DNA of 64,000 bases from Todiramphus chloris collaris (lineage: Eukaryota > Chordata > Aves > Coraciiformes > Alcedinidae), in the NCBI GenBank assembly GCA_025345505.1, contig JANVCC010000030.1:11153841-11217840 (forward strand). Reading direction: 5' to 3'. The notes beneath the pieces were generated by a model that saw only the letters and a list, made by a program, of their open reading frames with translations, ran no database searches and had not been told where the DNA came from. The translations under genes and the position numbers were made by a program. This document shows positions 28,101 through 40,130 of this stretch, in pieces. Position 1 is the stretch's first letter, and each line of letters starts with the position of its first letter.

Positions 28101-31100
28101 TTGGCCAAGTAGCCTGGCATGATTTATGACAGAGTGCAGTGCACTGTAAAGTTCTTTAGGCTTTAATTCCACCAAGATTTATGATCTTTACAACCAGAAT
28201 TTTCAAAAATTAATGAATGTAGCAGTTGAATAAGTGTGAAAAGGAAGCAGAAAATATTTCATAATGGCTTAATTAAATTGTTTATTTTAATCTTCACAAG
28301 GGACTTTGCTTTCCAAAATTAAGACTCCTCATGGAGAAACTAGCTCTGAAATGGGAATGGTTAAAAGATAAGAAATTATTTATTCCATTTCTAACAAAGT
28401 AATGAAGCTTTAGAGATAGAGATTTAATCTTCTCTTACTTTACAGAAGGAATACAATTTGAACTTCATCTAAATGTGTTTTTTAATTCCCTCACTCCTGC
28501 CAAGTGTCACTACACTGCAGTGTTTAGGTGTTGCCAGTGAACCTGACTCAGATTTCTTCATCATTATTGTAGGTAATGGTAATGCTACAGGCCAGAGAGT
28601 GCCACTTCTGATACCTTTGGGTTTTCTTTATTGCCAATGCAAAACAAATGGCTTAAATTCTGGAAGCAAATCTGGTAGAAACCCAGAAATTGGAACAGCA
28701 ATCAGCTCCCTGTCCTTCAGCTGTGACTCTTCAGCAATAACTTTGTTTTTGTGACTAGTGGAAACAAGCTATAATTTGGAAAACCAGTAGTAACACATCT
28801 TTGGTGTACAAAATTAACATTCTTAAGTATCTGATTTTAAAACAGAATTGCATTGATTTATTTTGGTGGCATTTGACTATGAGGATGATTAATGATACCT
28901 CAAGCATGCAATTATGAACTTGTGAAAAGGTTTGTTACCTGGGGGTTGTATTTTGCCATGTCTTTGGAATACACACAAGGATAAAATAGTTACACAGAGA
29001 TGTGCTCTTCTGAGAATGTTGCCAAATGCCTAGCTTTGAAGAGCTGCTCCCCTAAACTACTCCCTACAAATACCCATATTATCCTTCTCCTCCCTATAAA
29101 CGAAGCACAGAAGTAGGATATGTGAACCCCTTTTGGCTGGGCAGTATAATATGCTTTCAGAAGAAGCCAAGGCTGAGAGAGACAGTTATCAAATGATCAG
29201 GAAATATGGATCATGTTTGGGTTTTTTTCACATCGGGGATTAAAAAGCCAGAGAGTAGTAAGGTCCATTTCTATGGACTGAATATTCCTTATGACAGAGG
29301 AATGACAGAGTCCTACCTGTTTTTCATTAAAATGGTGCTGAATCAGGCAAGCCTGCGTGCCATGAAGCAAAAAATATATGAATGTTGTTTTGGGATGGAA
29401 AGGTAAATATCCCATTTCCAGTCAAATCCATCTTTCAGCACAAAAGATTCACAAATGTGGCAGTCACTATAGGAGCAAACAGTAAACTAACATATTTTTG
29501 CTGCTTCAGAATTTCACCCTTAAGAAAGGACAGAGTAAGACCCGTAATCGCTTTCTGGATGTACCTTCTCCATCTTAGGTATATTGTCCTGAATGCCTTC
29601 TTTCTCCAAGAGAGGAATAAGCCATGTCTCTGAAGTGTACCAGTGGGGCAGTGAGTTTTTGTGCTAATCGTGTCCATTATCCACTTATCATCACCTCTGC
29701 AGGTTCCTGGGCTCAAAGCAGAGCTGTACGTTTCCTGCAGCCAGTGCTCAGCTCCATGCCAGTTTTCTCAGTTTTGCTTTCAAGCTTTGTGGAAATTCTA
29801 ATGGAAGCACTAAATCATTTTGCTGTGGCAAGTGAGCCTGCTTTGGCTATTACCTGCAATTAGCATTCACCCTTCCTGTTTTAAATGAGCAAGTTGCTCT
29901 GGGCTGCCCCTCTAAATACATTTTGCTCATTTGAAGCCTTGATTGTCTTTCTAGTAAAGAGGTACCTTGAGAATTGTCCAGCAATAATAGCTATCATAGT
30001 TCATTGTTCCTCAAGACTGTGAGTTTATGATAAATTTGTATAATATTTATATAAACAATGGCTAATGCAGTTATGCAAATTATTTCCTTTTATACTGAAG
30101 AATAGATTATTAGCATGAACTTAAAATCTGTTAGTTTATGCTTTACACATTGTATTCTAATTTATGTGTATGAAATACAACTGCAGAAGGTTTACAGTCA
30201 CATTACCGTTGCCTTGCACAGCTCCAGGGAGCAGCTTACAAAATGATGGAAAATATATCCCGCTAAGTTAGATAAAGAGCATTTCTAGCTCTATTCTGCT
30301 ATTCTAGGGACTAAACTTACCAAAATATTCATGTGTCTGGGAATTTCTTCTTAATAAGTGGGTCTCTGAGGGAGGAGAGAGACAAAATGGCAGCACATTA
30401 TTGGCCACCATCTAGCCCCTGTCCTTGAAACATGATCAGGGGAATGCCTGTCAGCCACAGCATATCCTTTCTGCAAGAATATCCCTTTGAGGCCGTGCCA
30501 GCCCATGATGTACCAGAGCAACCTCTATTAGATGGCTTTGTGCCATGAAACCAAGCCAATCTCTATCTGAAGACAAAAGTCAGAGTGCAAAAGATTTATG
30601 GCCACTTTACCCTAAACTGTACCTGTTTGAGTGCAGTTTGGAGTGCAGAGTTGCTATAGGAACCCGGTGAAAGGACCTATGGTTCTCTTTTGTTCAAGTG
30701 TAATTTTTAATCCCATAATAAATACACTATTTTACATGGGAAAATGGTGACTGGGTTGACAGTTAACTGCTGCAGTTAATCCTTGTTGGGAGAATCCACT
30801 GAAATGGATTCAGAAAAGAAAGGGTCAAAAGGAAGAGTAAGTTTGTAGGGTGAGGGGATGTGGGGTTTTTTAAGTTGTTTTTTTTCATACATGTTTTCTC
30901 TTCTTTGGTGTTTGAAGGCAAGGTAGGTTTAGTTAAACTAAATGGAAAAATAGTAAAGTGAAGAAAACATGATTTGTGAAGGAAAAGAAAGGCTGTACAG
31001 AGCATCCTAACTATGAGCAGTGGGAAGCCACTTTGCTGTGCCTAGGTGCCCTGTAACAGCTCAGGTATCATCCCAGTGTCAGAGCAGAAAGGTTTAGACT

Positions 31101-32186
31101 GGGATTTTTAACCTAACTCATCTGTGTTGCATTGGAGCAAAGAAACATGCTCATTTGGTCCATTTTGCTGTTGCACTGTAGTAAAGTCCAAGGGAGATTG
31201 AAGCACAGAGCTAGGAGTTGGAACTGCTTCAGAGACACTAACAAAAATACATCTCTCTGCTACCATAGTTCTATACCCTTTATAATGCCTATTCCCATCT
31301 CCACTCAATCTGACCACTGTAGTAACATCTGCATCTGGGAGTTAGGGAATACCCCATTTTTGGTTAGCATCAAACAGACCTGCTTTGGATTAAAAGTTTA
31401 CTGAACGTTTATAGGCAAAGGTACTGGAATAGCTGTCTGCTCCATCTTCTGCTGTTTGCACAGTAAATAACACAGGCACACAGCTAACCCCAGGATATGC
31501 AGGTGTTCTCAATGCATCAAAGTATAAAGCTTGCCTTTCTGCCTGCCTGCACAGGCTTCTAAGAAGCAGACAAGAGTGAACCGATGACAAAATATTTAAC
31601 TGTCAAAGGAAACTTCAACCTTTCTGTGCTCATGCCACATTCAGAGAGACAGTTCTTCCAGAAATGGCTTGTTTTAGGAGAAGAGTAGGAAAATAATTTC
31701 TGAGTGCTCACGTACTTTGGTAGGCTAAACATTAAGGTAGGCTTAGATTAAAATAGTTATTATATAGCAAAATATAATGTAGTTGCCAGGTTATATGGAA
31801 AGAAATATATGGCTTGCAAGTTTCACTTATTTTTCTTTTTAAACTGAAAGCACACCAGGATCAGCAGGCAAAATTCACCATTTTTTTAAATGGCTACAAT
31901 CCCACACGCTCAAATAATGCAGTTTATTCACATACTGGTTCTCTGCCAAGGTCATGGTCTGCTCATCCCATGGCAAGCATTAAAGCAGAAAGAGCAAACC
32001 CCTCAGATCAATTCACTAGCACTTGAAGTGCTGTTTTAAAACATGTCCTCAATCCTGAAGTATGTATCCAGCTAAGTCAAACCTGTGTCCTGAGCCAAAA
32101 TTTTGTCCTGAAACCAGTACTGTGACTAAGCTGAGGGTGGTATTAGAAGGTATTAAATATTTATTTGGGGATTCTGATGATGCTGA
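25161..32186. other. Intergenic, no gene seen
   Basis: Unique AT-rich DNA with no frame above 101 codons and no protein resemblance. A minus-strand donor-like ACTTACCAAG lies near 27906 and ACTTACC near 30318, without matching acceptors. No interspersed repeat was recognised. Confidence 0.7.
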
Positions 32187-32288
32187 ATGTTTTTTCCTGT
32201 GGAAGCTCCTATGCCAGTGACCGTAAATGAAGAACAGGACTTGGATGAAGCAGATGGTTCAGCAGATGGCGACTTGCTCCTTTTTTAA
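32187..32288 (+). other. Small acidic open frame, 33 codons, just upstream of the exon-like segment
   Basis: An ATG at 32187, directly preceded by an in-frame TGA, opens a 33-codon frame ending in TAA at 32286-32288. The product is unusually acidic (NEEQDLDEADGSADGD) and ends in LLLF. The codons look ordinary and the product is not simple low-complexity. There is no recognised homologue and no evidence of translation. It is listed because of its composition and its position 325 bases before the exon-like segment on the same strand. Confidence 0.15.
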
Positions 32289-32612
32289 CCAGGCTTTTGT
32301 GTAAATGGAGTGTGGCATGGATCTCTGTATGCTTTTTGACTTTGAGACCGTGTATGTGTGCTTTTAGGTTTTAATAAGTGTTTCATTATGCAACCATGTG
32401 TCATGATGATGATATGGATTTTACTGTCTCTTTAAAGATTTTGAAAGTTTTTGAAATTTTAGTTTATTCCCTGACTTCTGAAACTAACACTATCTGTGTT
32501 AAAAGGGGCAGTTTGGTGTTGATTTTTTAATTTAATGGCAGCAGCCGCAATCCTTGAGTGTGGGACTGGACAAAGCAAGATTTTATTACAGTCTTTTTTT
32601 CTCTCTTTTCAG

Positions 32613-32700
32613 GTTTTGTTCCTCCACCATTAGGCTTAACTTTCCTGATTGTCCAGAGCATTAAGATTTCAATGAAACTGAAAGACAAAAGAGCCAAGAG
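32613..32700 (+). other. Exon-like segment in the gene desert (88 nt)
   Basis: A long pyrimidine tract (CTTTTTTTCTCTCTTTTC) ends in CAG just before 32613, and AAGAG|GTAAGTTC, a near-perfect donor, follows 32700. The third frame is open throughout and would read FVPPPLGLTFLIVQS then IKISMKLKDKRAK, a hydrophobic stretch followed by a basic one; the other two frames carry stops. No known protein was recognised. It could be an internal exon of a lncRNA or small-protein gene, or chance: good splice-site pairs do occur at random in 56 kb. Confidence 0.3.
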
Positions 32701-33192
32701 GTAAGTTCACTTTACAAATAGTTCTGTCAAGCTGTCAGAAGTTCAACAGTCCCTGGCACCTATTCCTGTGCTGAAGACAACAGCCCTCTCAAACTTGCCA
32801 GCAGGACTGCTTGTGCACATACTCCCTAACCCATTTTATTGAGAATTAGATGGTTTACTGAAAAAGCATGCTGTTGAACCATCTCAACTAACGTGCCTCT
32901 TTTAGACTGATAGAGGTTAAGGAAAAGGCACATGAGCAGCCTGAGCATCGGCAGATCTGAGGCAGCATAACTTCTACCACAGGAAATTTGATGATTTGCA
33001 GGGAGGATTATATTGAGAGTGGCAGCATATTGCACTGGCACAGCTGGAACCAGAAGAGAATGTCCTTTTACTGTTTAAGAGTAGTTAAACCAGTACAGGG
33101 TATTCTGTCTACTTAAAGTTCATATTCCTGTAACTCATCTGTGAATTTGCTTCTAATCTCACATTATTTCATAAGGCCACAGAGTGGTCTTC
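32701..33192. other. Intergenic between exon-like segment and CR1
   Basis: Unique AT-rich DNA with nothing recognised. Confidence 0.65.
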
Positions 33193-33745
33193 TAGAATCA
33201 TAGAATTGTCAGGGTTGGAAGGGACCTTAAAGATCATCTAGTTCAAACCCCCCTGCCATGGGCAGGGATATCCCCCACTAGAGCAGGTTACTCAGAGGCC
33301 CATCCAGCCTGGTCTTAAAAACTTCCAAGGATGGGGCTTCCACCACCTCTCTGGGCAACCTGTGCCAGTGTCTCACCACCCTCATGGGGAAGAATTTCTT
33401 CCTAATGTCCAATCTGAATCGACCTATCTCTAATTTTAATCCATTCCCTCCAGTCCTATCACTGCCTGACAGCCTAAAAAGTCCCTCCCCAGCTTTCTCG
33501 TAGCCCCCTTCAGATACTGGCAGGCCACAATAAGGTCTCCCTGGAGCCTTCTTTTTTCTAGACCGAACAACCCCAACTCTCTCAGTCTGTCCCCATAGGA
33601 GAGGTGCTCCAGCCCTCTGATCATCCTCGTGGCCCTTCTCTGGACACGTTCCAGCACATCCATATCCTTCCTGTAACAGGGACTCCAGAACTGGATGCAA
33701 TACTCCAGGTGGGGTCTCACGAGAGCGGAGTAGAGGGGGAGAATC
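33193..33745 (-). mobile_element. CR1 LINE, 5'-truncated 3' fragment (about 550 bp)
   Basis: Read on the minus strand, the segment encodes the end of the CR1 ORF2 protein. The part just after the reverse transcriptase core contains [27 protein letters not shown] and [15 protein letters not shown], and the far C-terminus contains [18 protein letters not shown] and [15 protein letters not shown]. These two parts lie in different frames, with a frameshift near 33505, so the copy is dead. The catalytic YxDD region and everything upstream are absent, as is usual for CR1. The 3' end at 33193 finishes in ATTCTATG ATTCTA, the CR1 terminal 8-bp repeat, with no poly(A). Homology to the typical element stops near 33745. 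It is the only clear interspersed repeat in the window. Confidence 0.95.
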
Positions 33746-36700
33746 CAGCTTTGTAAGCTGGAATGTAATTGAAAACAGTCTTCTTGTATAATTTTATGTA
33801 ATATCTCCTATCACCTGGTACCCAAGTGCCTTGTAACCTTTCATTGAGAAAGGGGACCTTTGAGGTTTGTTCTTCTGCTCATTATTTTCCCAGGTAGGAG
33901 ATAGTGTAGGCAGAGCAGCAGGTTTGCTGGCAGAGTTCACAGGTTTAGCAGACTGTTTTAAATTATGCTAAAATATATTTTGGTTTCTAAGCCAAAAACA
34001 AGCTACTTGCAAAATTGTCCAGCTTAACTGTCTCCTGCTGGAAGTGTTTCTAAGATGAATATAATGAAGATCTATTCTAAGAATTCCTAAGAGATCTCTT
34101 CTCACAGAATCTGGAACTGATCCATGGGTTTCCACACTGTAACCAATGCACCGTCTAATATTGATTTCCTTCAGAAGTCAAAGTGATTTGTTTCCCTGCC
34201 CTCGAGACTTTGGGTTTTTACCTTTGGCTGCATTCCTTAAATTAATATGAAAATTGAGAACATCACTTAGGACTAGTCTCAGATGTGCAGTTGCATGGAG
34301 CCAGGTATCCTGTGCACACTCAGGTGATTGTTCTGTCTTCTCCTCTGGCAGCTGGACAACTCACACAATTCTCTGCTCATTCTCTAAGCTTCTTTAAGGA
34401 GCAGATCCCTTTTTTTTTCACCCCTGTCTTTTGATAGCTCTTCCTCATGTCAGTCTAGAATAAAGGTCAGCACAGCTCTCTCTGCAAATTTGCTTAGTCT
34501 GGTAAGGTAATAAGGAGCTGATTACAAGCCAGAAAGCAGCTACATGGCAAGTGGCCATCTCTTCCATCATTAATCCATAGTCACATATAGGTGACTGTCT
34601 ATCCAGCAAAAAGCTTCAGATTTGAAGCTGAAGCCTAATACCTTTCTTCTAATCAGCATTTCTAAGCTGCCAGTGAGTAGGATCATAACATTGCCTGTGT
34701 GAGGTCTCCTTTCATCATTTGTGAGTGTCCAGTCAGAGTGTCTGTTACTTTCTTTATACCACAGAAAACTGGAGATAAAATACTGGGGAATCAGATGTCA
34801 GCATCAGGGTCTTCCATGTTAGAATTACTTCTGTAAGCCTCAGTATCACAAAGGACTGAGGATCTTGTGCTCTCCTCTTCCTCAACACACACTCTGCGTG
34901 CATGTTGTCTGCCATACACATGTAGATACGACAGCGTAAAGAAATACAGAGCATCACAAGAGCACTGGCAGCAGTACAGAGGTCACCAAAGTCATTTTTT
35001 TAAATGATGTATGTGATCTTCTGCATTTGTCACAATGCCAAAGGAGCTGAAACAATTCCTCCTGGACACGAAGACATGAGTGCAGGCAGTGATGTAATCA
35101 GTTAGGGTCATATTCAGCCTCATTCGAACAGGAAGGTTCTTGGTGGTGTTAAATGACAATCTGTCCTGAATTTGTCATGCCCATATGTCATCAGTAACAA
35201 CTCACAAAACACACCTCTCATTTTAGATCCAAGTTTGCATCTGTTCCAAGCAAAACATGTGCCATCTCCTTCTATATTCCTAGCAAGTCTATATTAGACA
35301 ACACATGAGAAAGCTGAAACTGAAACAGGAAAAAGTCCTTTCTATATTATGTGGAAAATAATCACCAAATCACTGTCATTTTTACCTGAATATAAAATCT
35401 CAGTGGAGAAAACATATCAAAATACTTCACCATATTTTCATGATGTATGAAAGGTTATTGTAGCTCACGTACTACCCCTTAGAGGAAACATATTCTCATA
35501 TGTTTTCCAGATTGTGATAGTAAACAACATATAATTTGTCTGGGGGAGGAAATCAGTTAAAAATGTATAGAAATTTAGTAACCAGTGATATCACAACTGA
35601 TGCTTTAGTTGCGATCATCTTTAAATAGGGATCCGGGCTGAAAGCTATCCATCCCTGGATACTGAGATGCCAAATAGCCGATACAGTTTATGAGAGGTTG
35701 TAGCTCCAAATGAACTGATTTATAAATGTTTTCTATTTTTAAATATGCAGCTGGACATCTAGTATGATATACAGAGCATCTGACTGGCTTACATGCTTAA
35801 TTTCCCTTGACTAGCAAGCAATGTTTAGGCGTTTCCATAAATCTCTCTAGCTGTTTCTCTTCATCTCTAGGCACATAAGTGCTTTGTAAAGCTGAAGCAA
35901 AAATTCAGGGCCTAATTTTCAAAATCTCGCATCTCATATGGCATTAATAGCCAGATTTCAAGAATGTTCTTTTCTCTGTATCCTGAACCCTTGCAAATTC
36001 TGCAAATTCACTATCATTGTTTGATATATACTTTTGTCAAGAATTTTAAACTTCTAAACCAGAAAAAAAAAGCCATAATGCAGAGAAATCTGCAATCCCA
36101 GAATATAAATATTTTAACATTAATATTTACAGTTAATTTTTTTTACAGTCACAGTGACACATAACAAAAAAACTCTGAAGTATAATTCTGCTCCAAATAG
36201 AGTTGGTGCTTTGTTTGCTTAGCCTACTGATTTTCTATGTCAAATACACTCTACACTTTGAAATATCTTTTATGAAGTGACAGGTCAGGAAAAAAATATG
36301 TTTTCCTATGTTATTGCCAAGAACAAGGTTTCTGAAGTCTCTTTAGACTTCTAGACCTGTGCAACTCCAGTGCCTTCAGGGAGATTCTACAAAGGGAGGT
36401 AATGAAAATGTAGTAATTCAGCAATTGTATAATAGAAACAAATTTTCATCCTTTTACATGCATAAATTCCAGGAGGAATGGGAAAGCAAAAGTTTACTTT
36501 TAGCATTTAAGTGGGCCGCCATATCAGAAAGCAGCCTTGTTGAACAAGAAGGTGACAAGATTACTTATCAGAACAGACTACTCGAAAGAGTTTAAAGAAC
36601 TGCTTTATTCAGTATTCAAAACAGATCTGACTTTCCAGATATTTTTCTAAAGGAAGTTTCTTCTGAAATTCTAAGTTGTAGAACTGAGGAAGTATTTAAG

Positions 36701-39700
36701 ATTCAATTATAATGAAAAAAGAAAAGGTAAAGGATATCCTGTAGAAATGCTGACACTAGTATAAGCATGGTGACATTCCCAAGTGCTGCCTTTGTTACTA
36801 TCTTCTTATTTTCCCTTGTATTTACACTTTGATGGTACAAGGTTATGCCATATATTAACTTCTGGAATTGTTTGCTGGTATGAATATTAGTACCTTGTAG
36901 AGATCTTTCTCTCCTTTCTTTATCCTGATCACCTCTGCTTCTGTTAGCATGTCAATATGATTCCAAATTAGGCCAAAAGGATATGAGTTCATAAAACCTG
37001 GGATGGTTCATAATTAAAATGATATAACTGTATTGCTGAACTCCACTGTGCTTTGAAATATTCTGCCAACTTACAGAAAGTGCATGAAATGCGGTGTGCC
37101 AAATTACCAGCTTTCTAAACTGCAAGTCCTTCTAATAGGAGTGATGTTACAGGTTTCTAGTCATTTTACAAGGCTATAGTTAGGGCTGCAAGCTCCTATT
37201 TTTGGATACTTCAGTGACTACTGTGAAACTTTGTGTGTTAAGTAAGACTGGGAAAGCAAATTCACATCTTCCAAAATTAGCACCCTCTATGCACCCATTT
37301 TTATGCTCTTTGTCCCATTTTGTGCAAGGCCAGCTGCCCTTGCAAGGGTACAAAAGAAGGTGCTATCTGTATATATGCAGTGTTGTGTATTGTAGAATCT
37401 CTAAGCATCTAAATGCATTTCCTCAGCAAATGCTTCAGAGTGCCTAATAGTGTTAGGGTTCCAGTTAGGCCTGGATTATATTTTGTTTATTTTCCTAGTA
37501 GTTTACTGGTTTCCTGATGTTTCTTTAAAACTAGCATAAATACTTTCAAAACAGACAGTATAATCAGAAAGGTTTTTGGGAGAACTTCGTAACTCAAGAA
37601 GAAGTAAGATAATACTCAGAAAGTAAAAAAAATAATCCCTTCTATCTATTCAAACCCCAAAACCACAGCAATTCGAGTTCATTTTAATAAGATTCAAGGA
37701 TACTTTTAAAATTAGTAAAGACCTAGAATTGGCTTCTAATTGAGATGCCAAGCATGTACAAATCTGTCCTGATCCAATACAAGATTTCTTGATTCAGAAT
37801 AAGGCAAATGCAAGTTAAACTCAATTATACATGAAAACGACTCAGGGAATCTACAGTTTAAAAAAACCCAATAAATGATGTATGAAATGGAGTCATTTTG
37901 CCATGTTCTTGTCTCAAATGCAACATGTCAAGGACACCACATTAAAAAAAAATTGTGCATAAATATAGAAAACATAAAATATAATTAACTCTGACTGCTG
38001 TTAGACTCACATTTTTCTGCCTGATTAAAATGTAACCCAAATAAACTAAAAATAATTGAAAAAAAATCTCCCAGCAACCTGAAACCTATTCCTAAACTTT
38101 GTATACTTGTTGAAGTTTTCTTCCTGTAGTTGTGTTGACTCCAAACAGATGACAACTGTGGCAGTTTCAACAGGTAAACATGGCATTTTCATAAAGGTCC
38201 CAGCAGGGAAATGTGCAGAATATAGTCTTGTCCCAGTAGAGCACAAAACAACCTGGGAGATCCCCAGGCAGAAATAATGGTTGGATGAAAGGAGTAGTCA
38301 TGGACCCCGCTCTTCTCACCCTGCCAATGCCAATTAAGGCAGACAGTGTGTTCTTCTGGTCAGCTCTTAGATACAAGTACCTCTTCCCACCCAACCCTGC
38401 CTCTGCAGTAAGATTTATCTGTAGTTAATTCAAAAGCAACAAAGGTGATTCCACTCGCACCTCTTTTATAGAAAGGCCCTGTCACTTCTCCCTTCCTTCC
38501 TTGTCAAATGAGCAGTTCCAGTGGTTTATCAGTGCTACTCACGGGTACATGTGAGAGGAAAAGAAAAGAGATTTGTGGCAGAAACAAAATGACCTACAGC
38601 TAGAACGAGCTGTAGCCTAATTAAACTTAACTGTCCCCAAGTGCTTTCTTGAGAATAGTTGCTCAAAATTACCTAAACTAATCCACTTTCTTAAAACCCC
38701 CTAAGGCTTTGTTTTTGTCTGTTTTATTAGGATTTTACCGTTCTAATACCCATGATTGTGATAAAGTTGCTTTTGATTTATGCTGAGAAATGGGCAAGGA
38801 GTATATGGCCACTAGGCATTAAAACAGAAGTACTCATCTTTAGAGAACTCTTCAGCCTGAGAAACATTTTCATTCCCTGCCCACTAACATTAATCCCAGC
38901 ACTCTCCATCTGCTAGCAAGAAAGTTGCAAGCTAAACTGTTTATTAGAAGGTTTTGAAAAACATCAAAATTAGGCACTGAAAACAAAAATTCATGCTGTC
39001 TTGAATAGCAGATTCAAGGCCTTGGAAAGAAAATGAAAAAACTTTCTTGTTAATGAGAAAATACAATTTTCTATTTATATAACTCCATTTTACTCTAGAG
39101 AACCTCATCAGTTTGGGCTTGACCTTATCTTTCTCCCCATTTGTTCACTACTTACATATTTTTCTATGCAGTGTCTCACAATTAAGAGGACTGCAAAAAC
39201 AGAATTAGGCCCTTTGTAAGTGAATATCTATCTAGCTATAAAAGAGTTATAATCTACCACTTAACAAAGCCTTTGAGAGGGCAGAAGGGCATTGCAGTGT
39301 TGTATAACGACTGTCACAGCGGGGTTCGGGAGAGGTAGAAGAGGAGATCCCGAAAGGAAAAGGGAGAATTTAGGTGCGTAGTTGAAATTAGAAAAATGCA
39401 ATGTGGCTATGCTGACGTTTTAGTATAGCTCATAATAAGAGCTCATTTTCCAGAGGAATATGTTGCCTTTGTAAAATGCTGATAATGTCAAAATGTAATG
39501 TTTGGCCAGACTGTGTACCATGGCAGCACCCTCCCCGGGAATCAGGCAAGCGAGGGAAACCTGCCTGGTCTTGGGCACCCTGCCCAGCTGTTGGATTCCA
39601 CATCCTGCATTGCCCAGGCCAGAGCTCACCCTTTGCCCAGATGGTGTTTTCCCTGAGTTGCAGGCACAGAACAAAAAGTTGCCCTGCATGCCAGCATACA

Positions 39701-40079
39701 GAACTAGCCATGCCTCCCCCTCTCCGAGCCATTGCTAAAGAACCAATTTGGGTATTAACAGCACTGTGGCAGGGGTCTAACCCTTAAGTCCACAGCATCA
39801 TCACATCCCAATGCATCCAGCATGTCTTTGTTGCCTATCCCTAAGCAGGCAGGACATATCCTGTCACATGCTGTGATGCTGGGCACATCCCACATGACTC
39901 CCCACCTCGTTCCATATGCTCAAAGGACTCCTGTGCTCTTTGGAGCAAATTGAGTTGGCTTGATTCTGAGCAACTCCTGAAGAAAAGTGGGCCTGGAGAG
40001 GCTTACAGAGATGGGCCAGAGAGATGTTTCTCAGTTAATAAAAAGTTGAAGGAAATATTCCCCCATTTCTCTAAAATTT
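33746..40079. other. Intergenic, no gene seen
   Basis: Unique DNA to the right of the CR1 5' break, apart from the GC-rich patch listed separately. CAG|GTAGGAG near 33890 is an acceptor-like site; spliced to the 32613-32700 segment it would meet a stop at once. Open frames stay below 103 codons and are unrecognised. Confidence 0.65.
39480..39920. other. Local GC-rich patch open in several frames, not called as a gene
   Basis: Four overlapping frames of 78-103 codons, two per strand, run through about 39420-39787 because the segment is GC-rich and low in stop codons. None resembles a known protein, none shows the bias of a single preferred frame, and no splice sites frame them. It has few CpGs, so it is not a CpG island. 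Confidence 0.4.
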
Positions 40080-40130
40080 AAAAAAAAAACCCCAAAAAAC
40101 CAAAAAAAAAACCCAAAAAAACCCCAAACC
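40080..40130 (+). repeat. A/C-rich low-complexity tract
   Basis: The tract consists only of A and C: A runs of 3-10 alternating with C runs of 2-4 (CCCC, CC, CCC, CCCC, CC). On the minus strand it is a T/G tract with three G runs of at least three, one short of the usual four needed for a standard G-quadruplex. Similar tracts recur inside TTC14 introns. Confidence 0.85.

Noticed and set aside
39420-39787. Four overlapping 78-103 codon frames on both strands
   Set aside because: Multi-frame openness is explained by local GC richness; no frame has homology.
40080-40130. AAAACCCC-like units as telomere-type repeats
   Set aside because: Units are irregular and unlike the vertebrate TTAGGG repeat; better read as low-complexity sequence.
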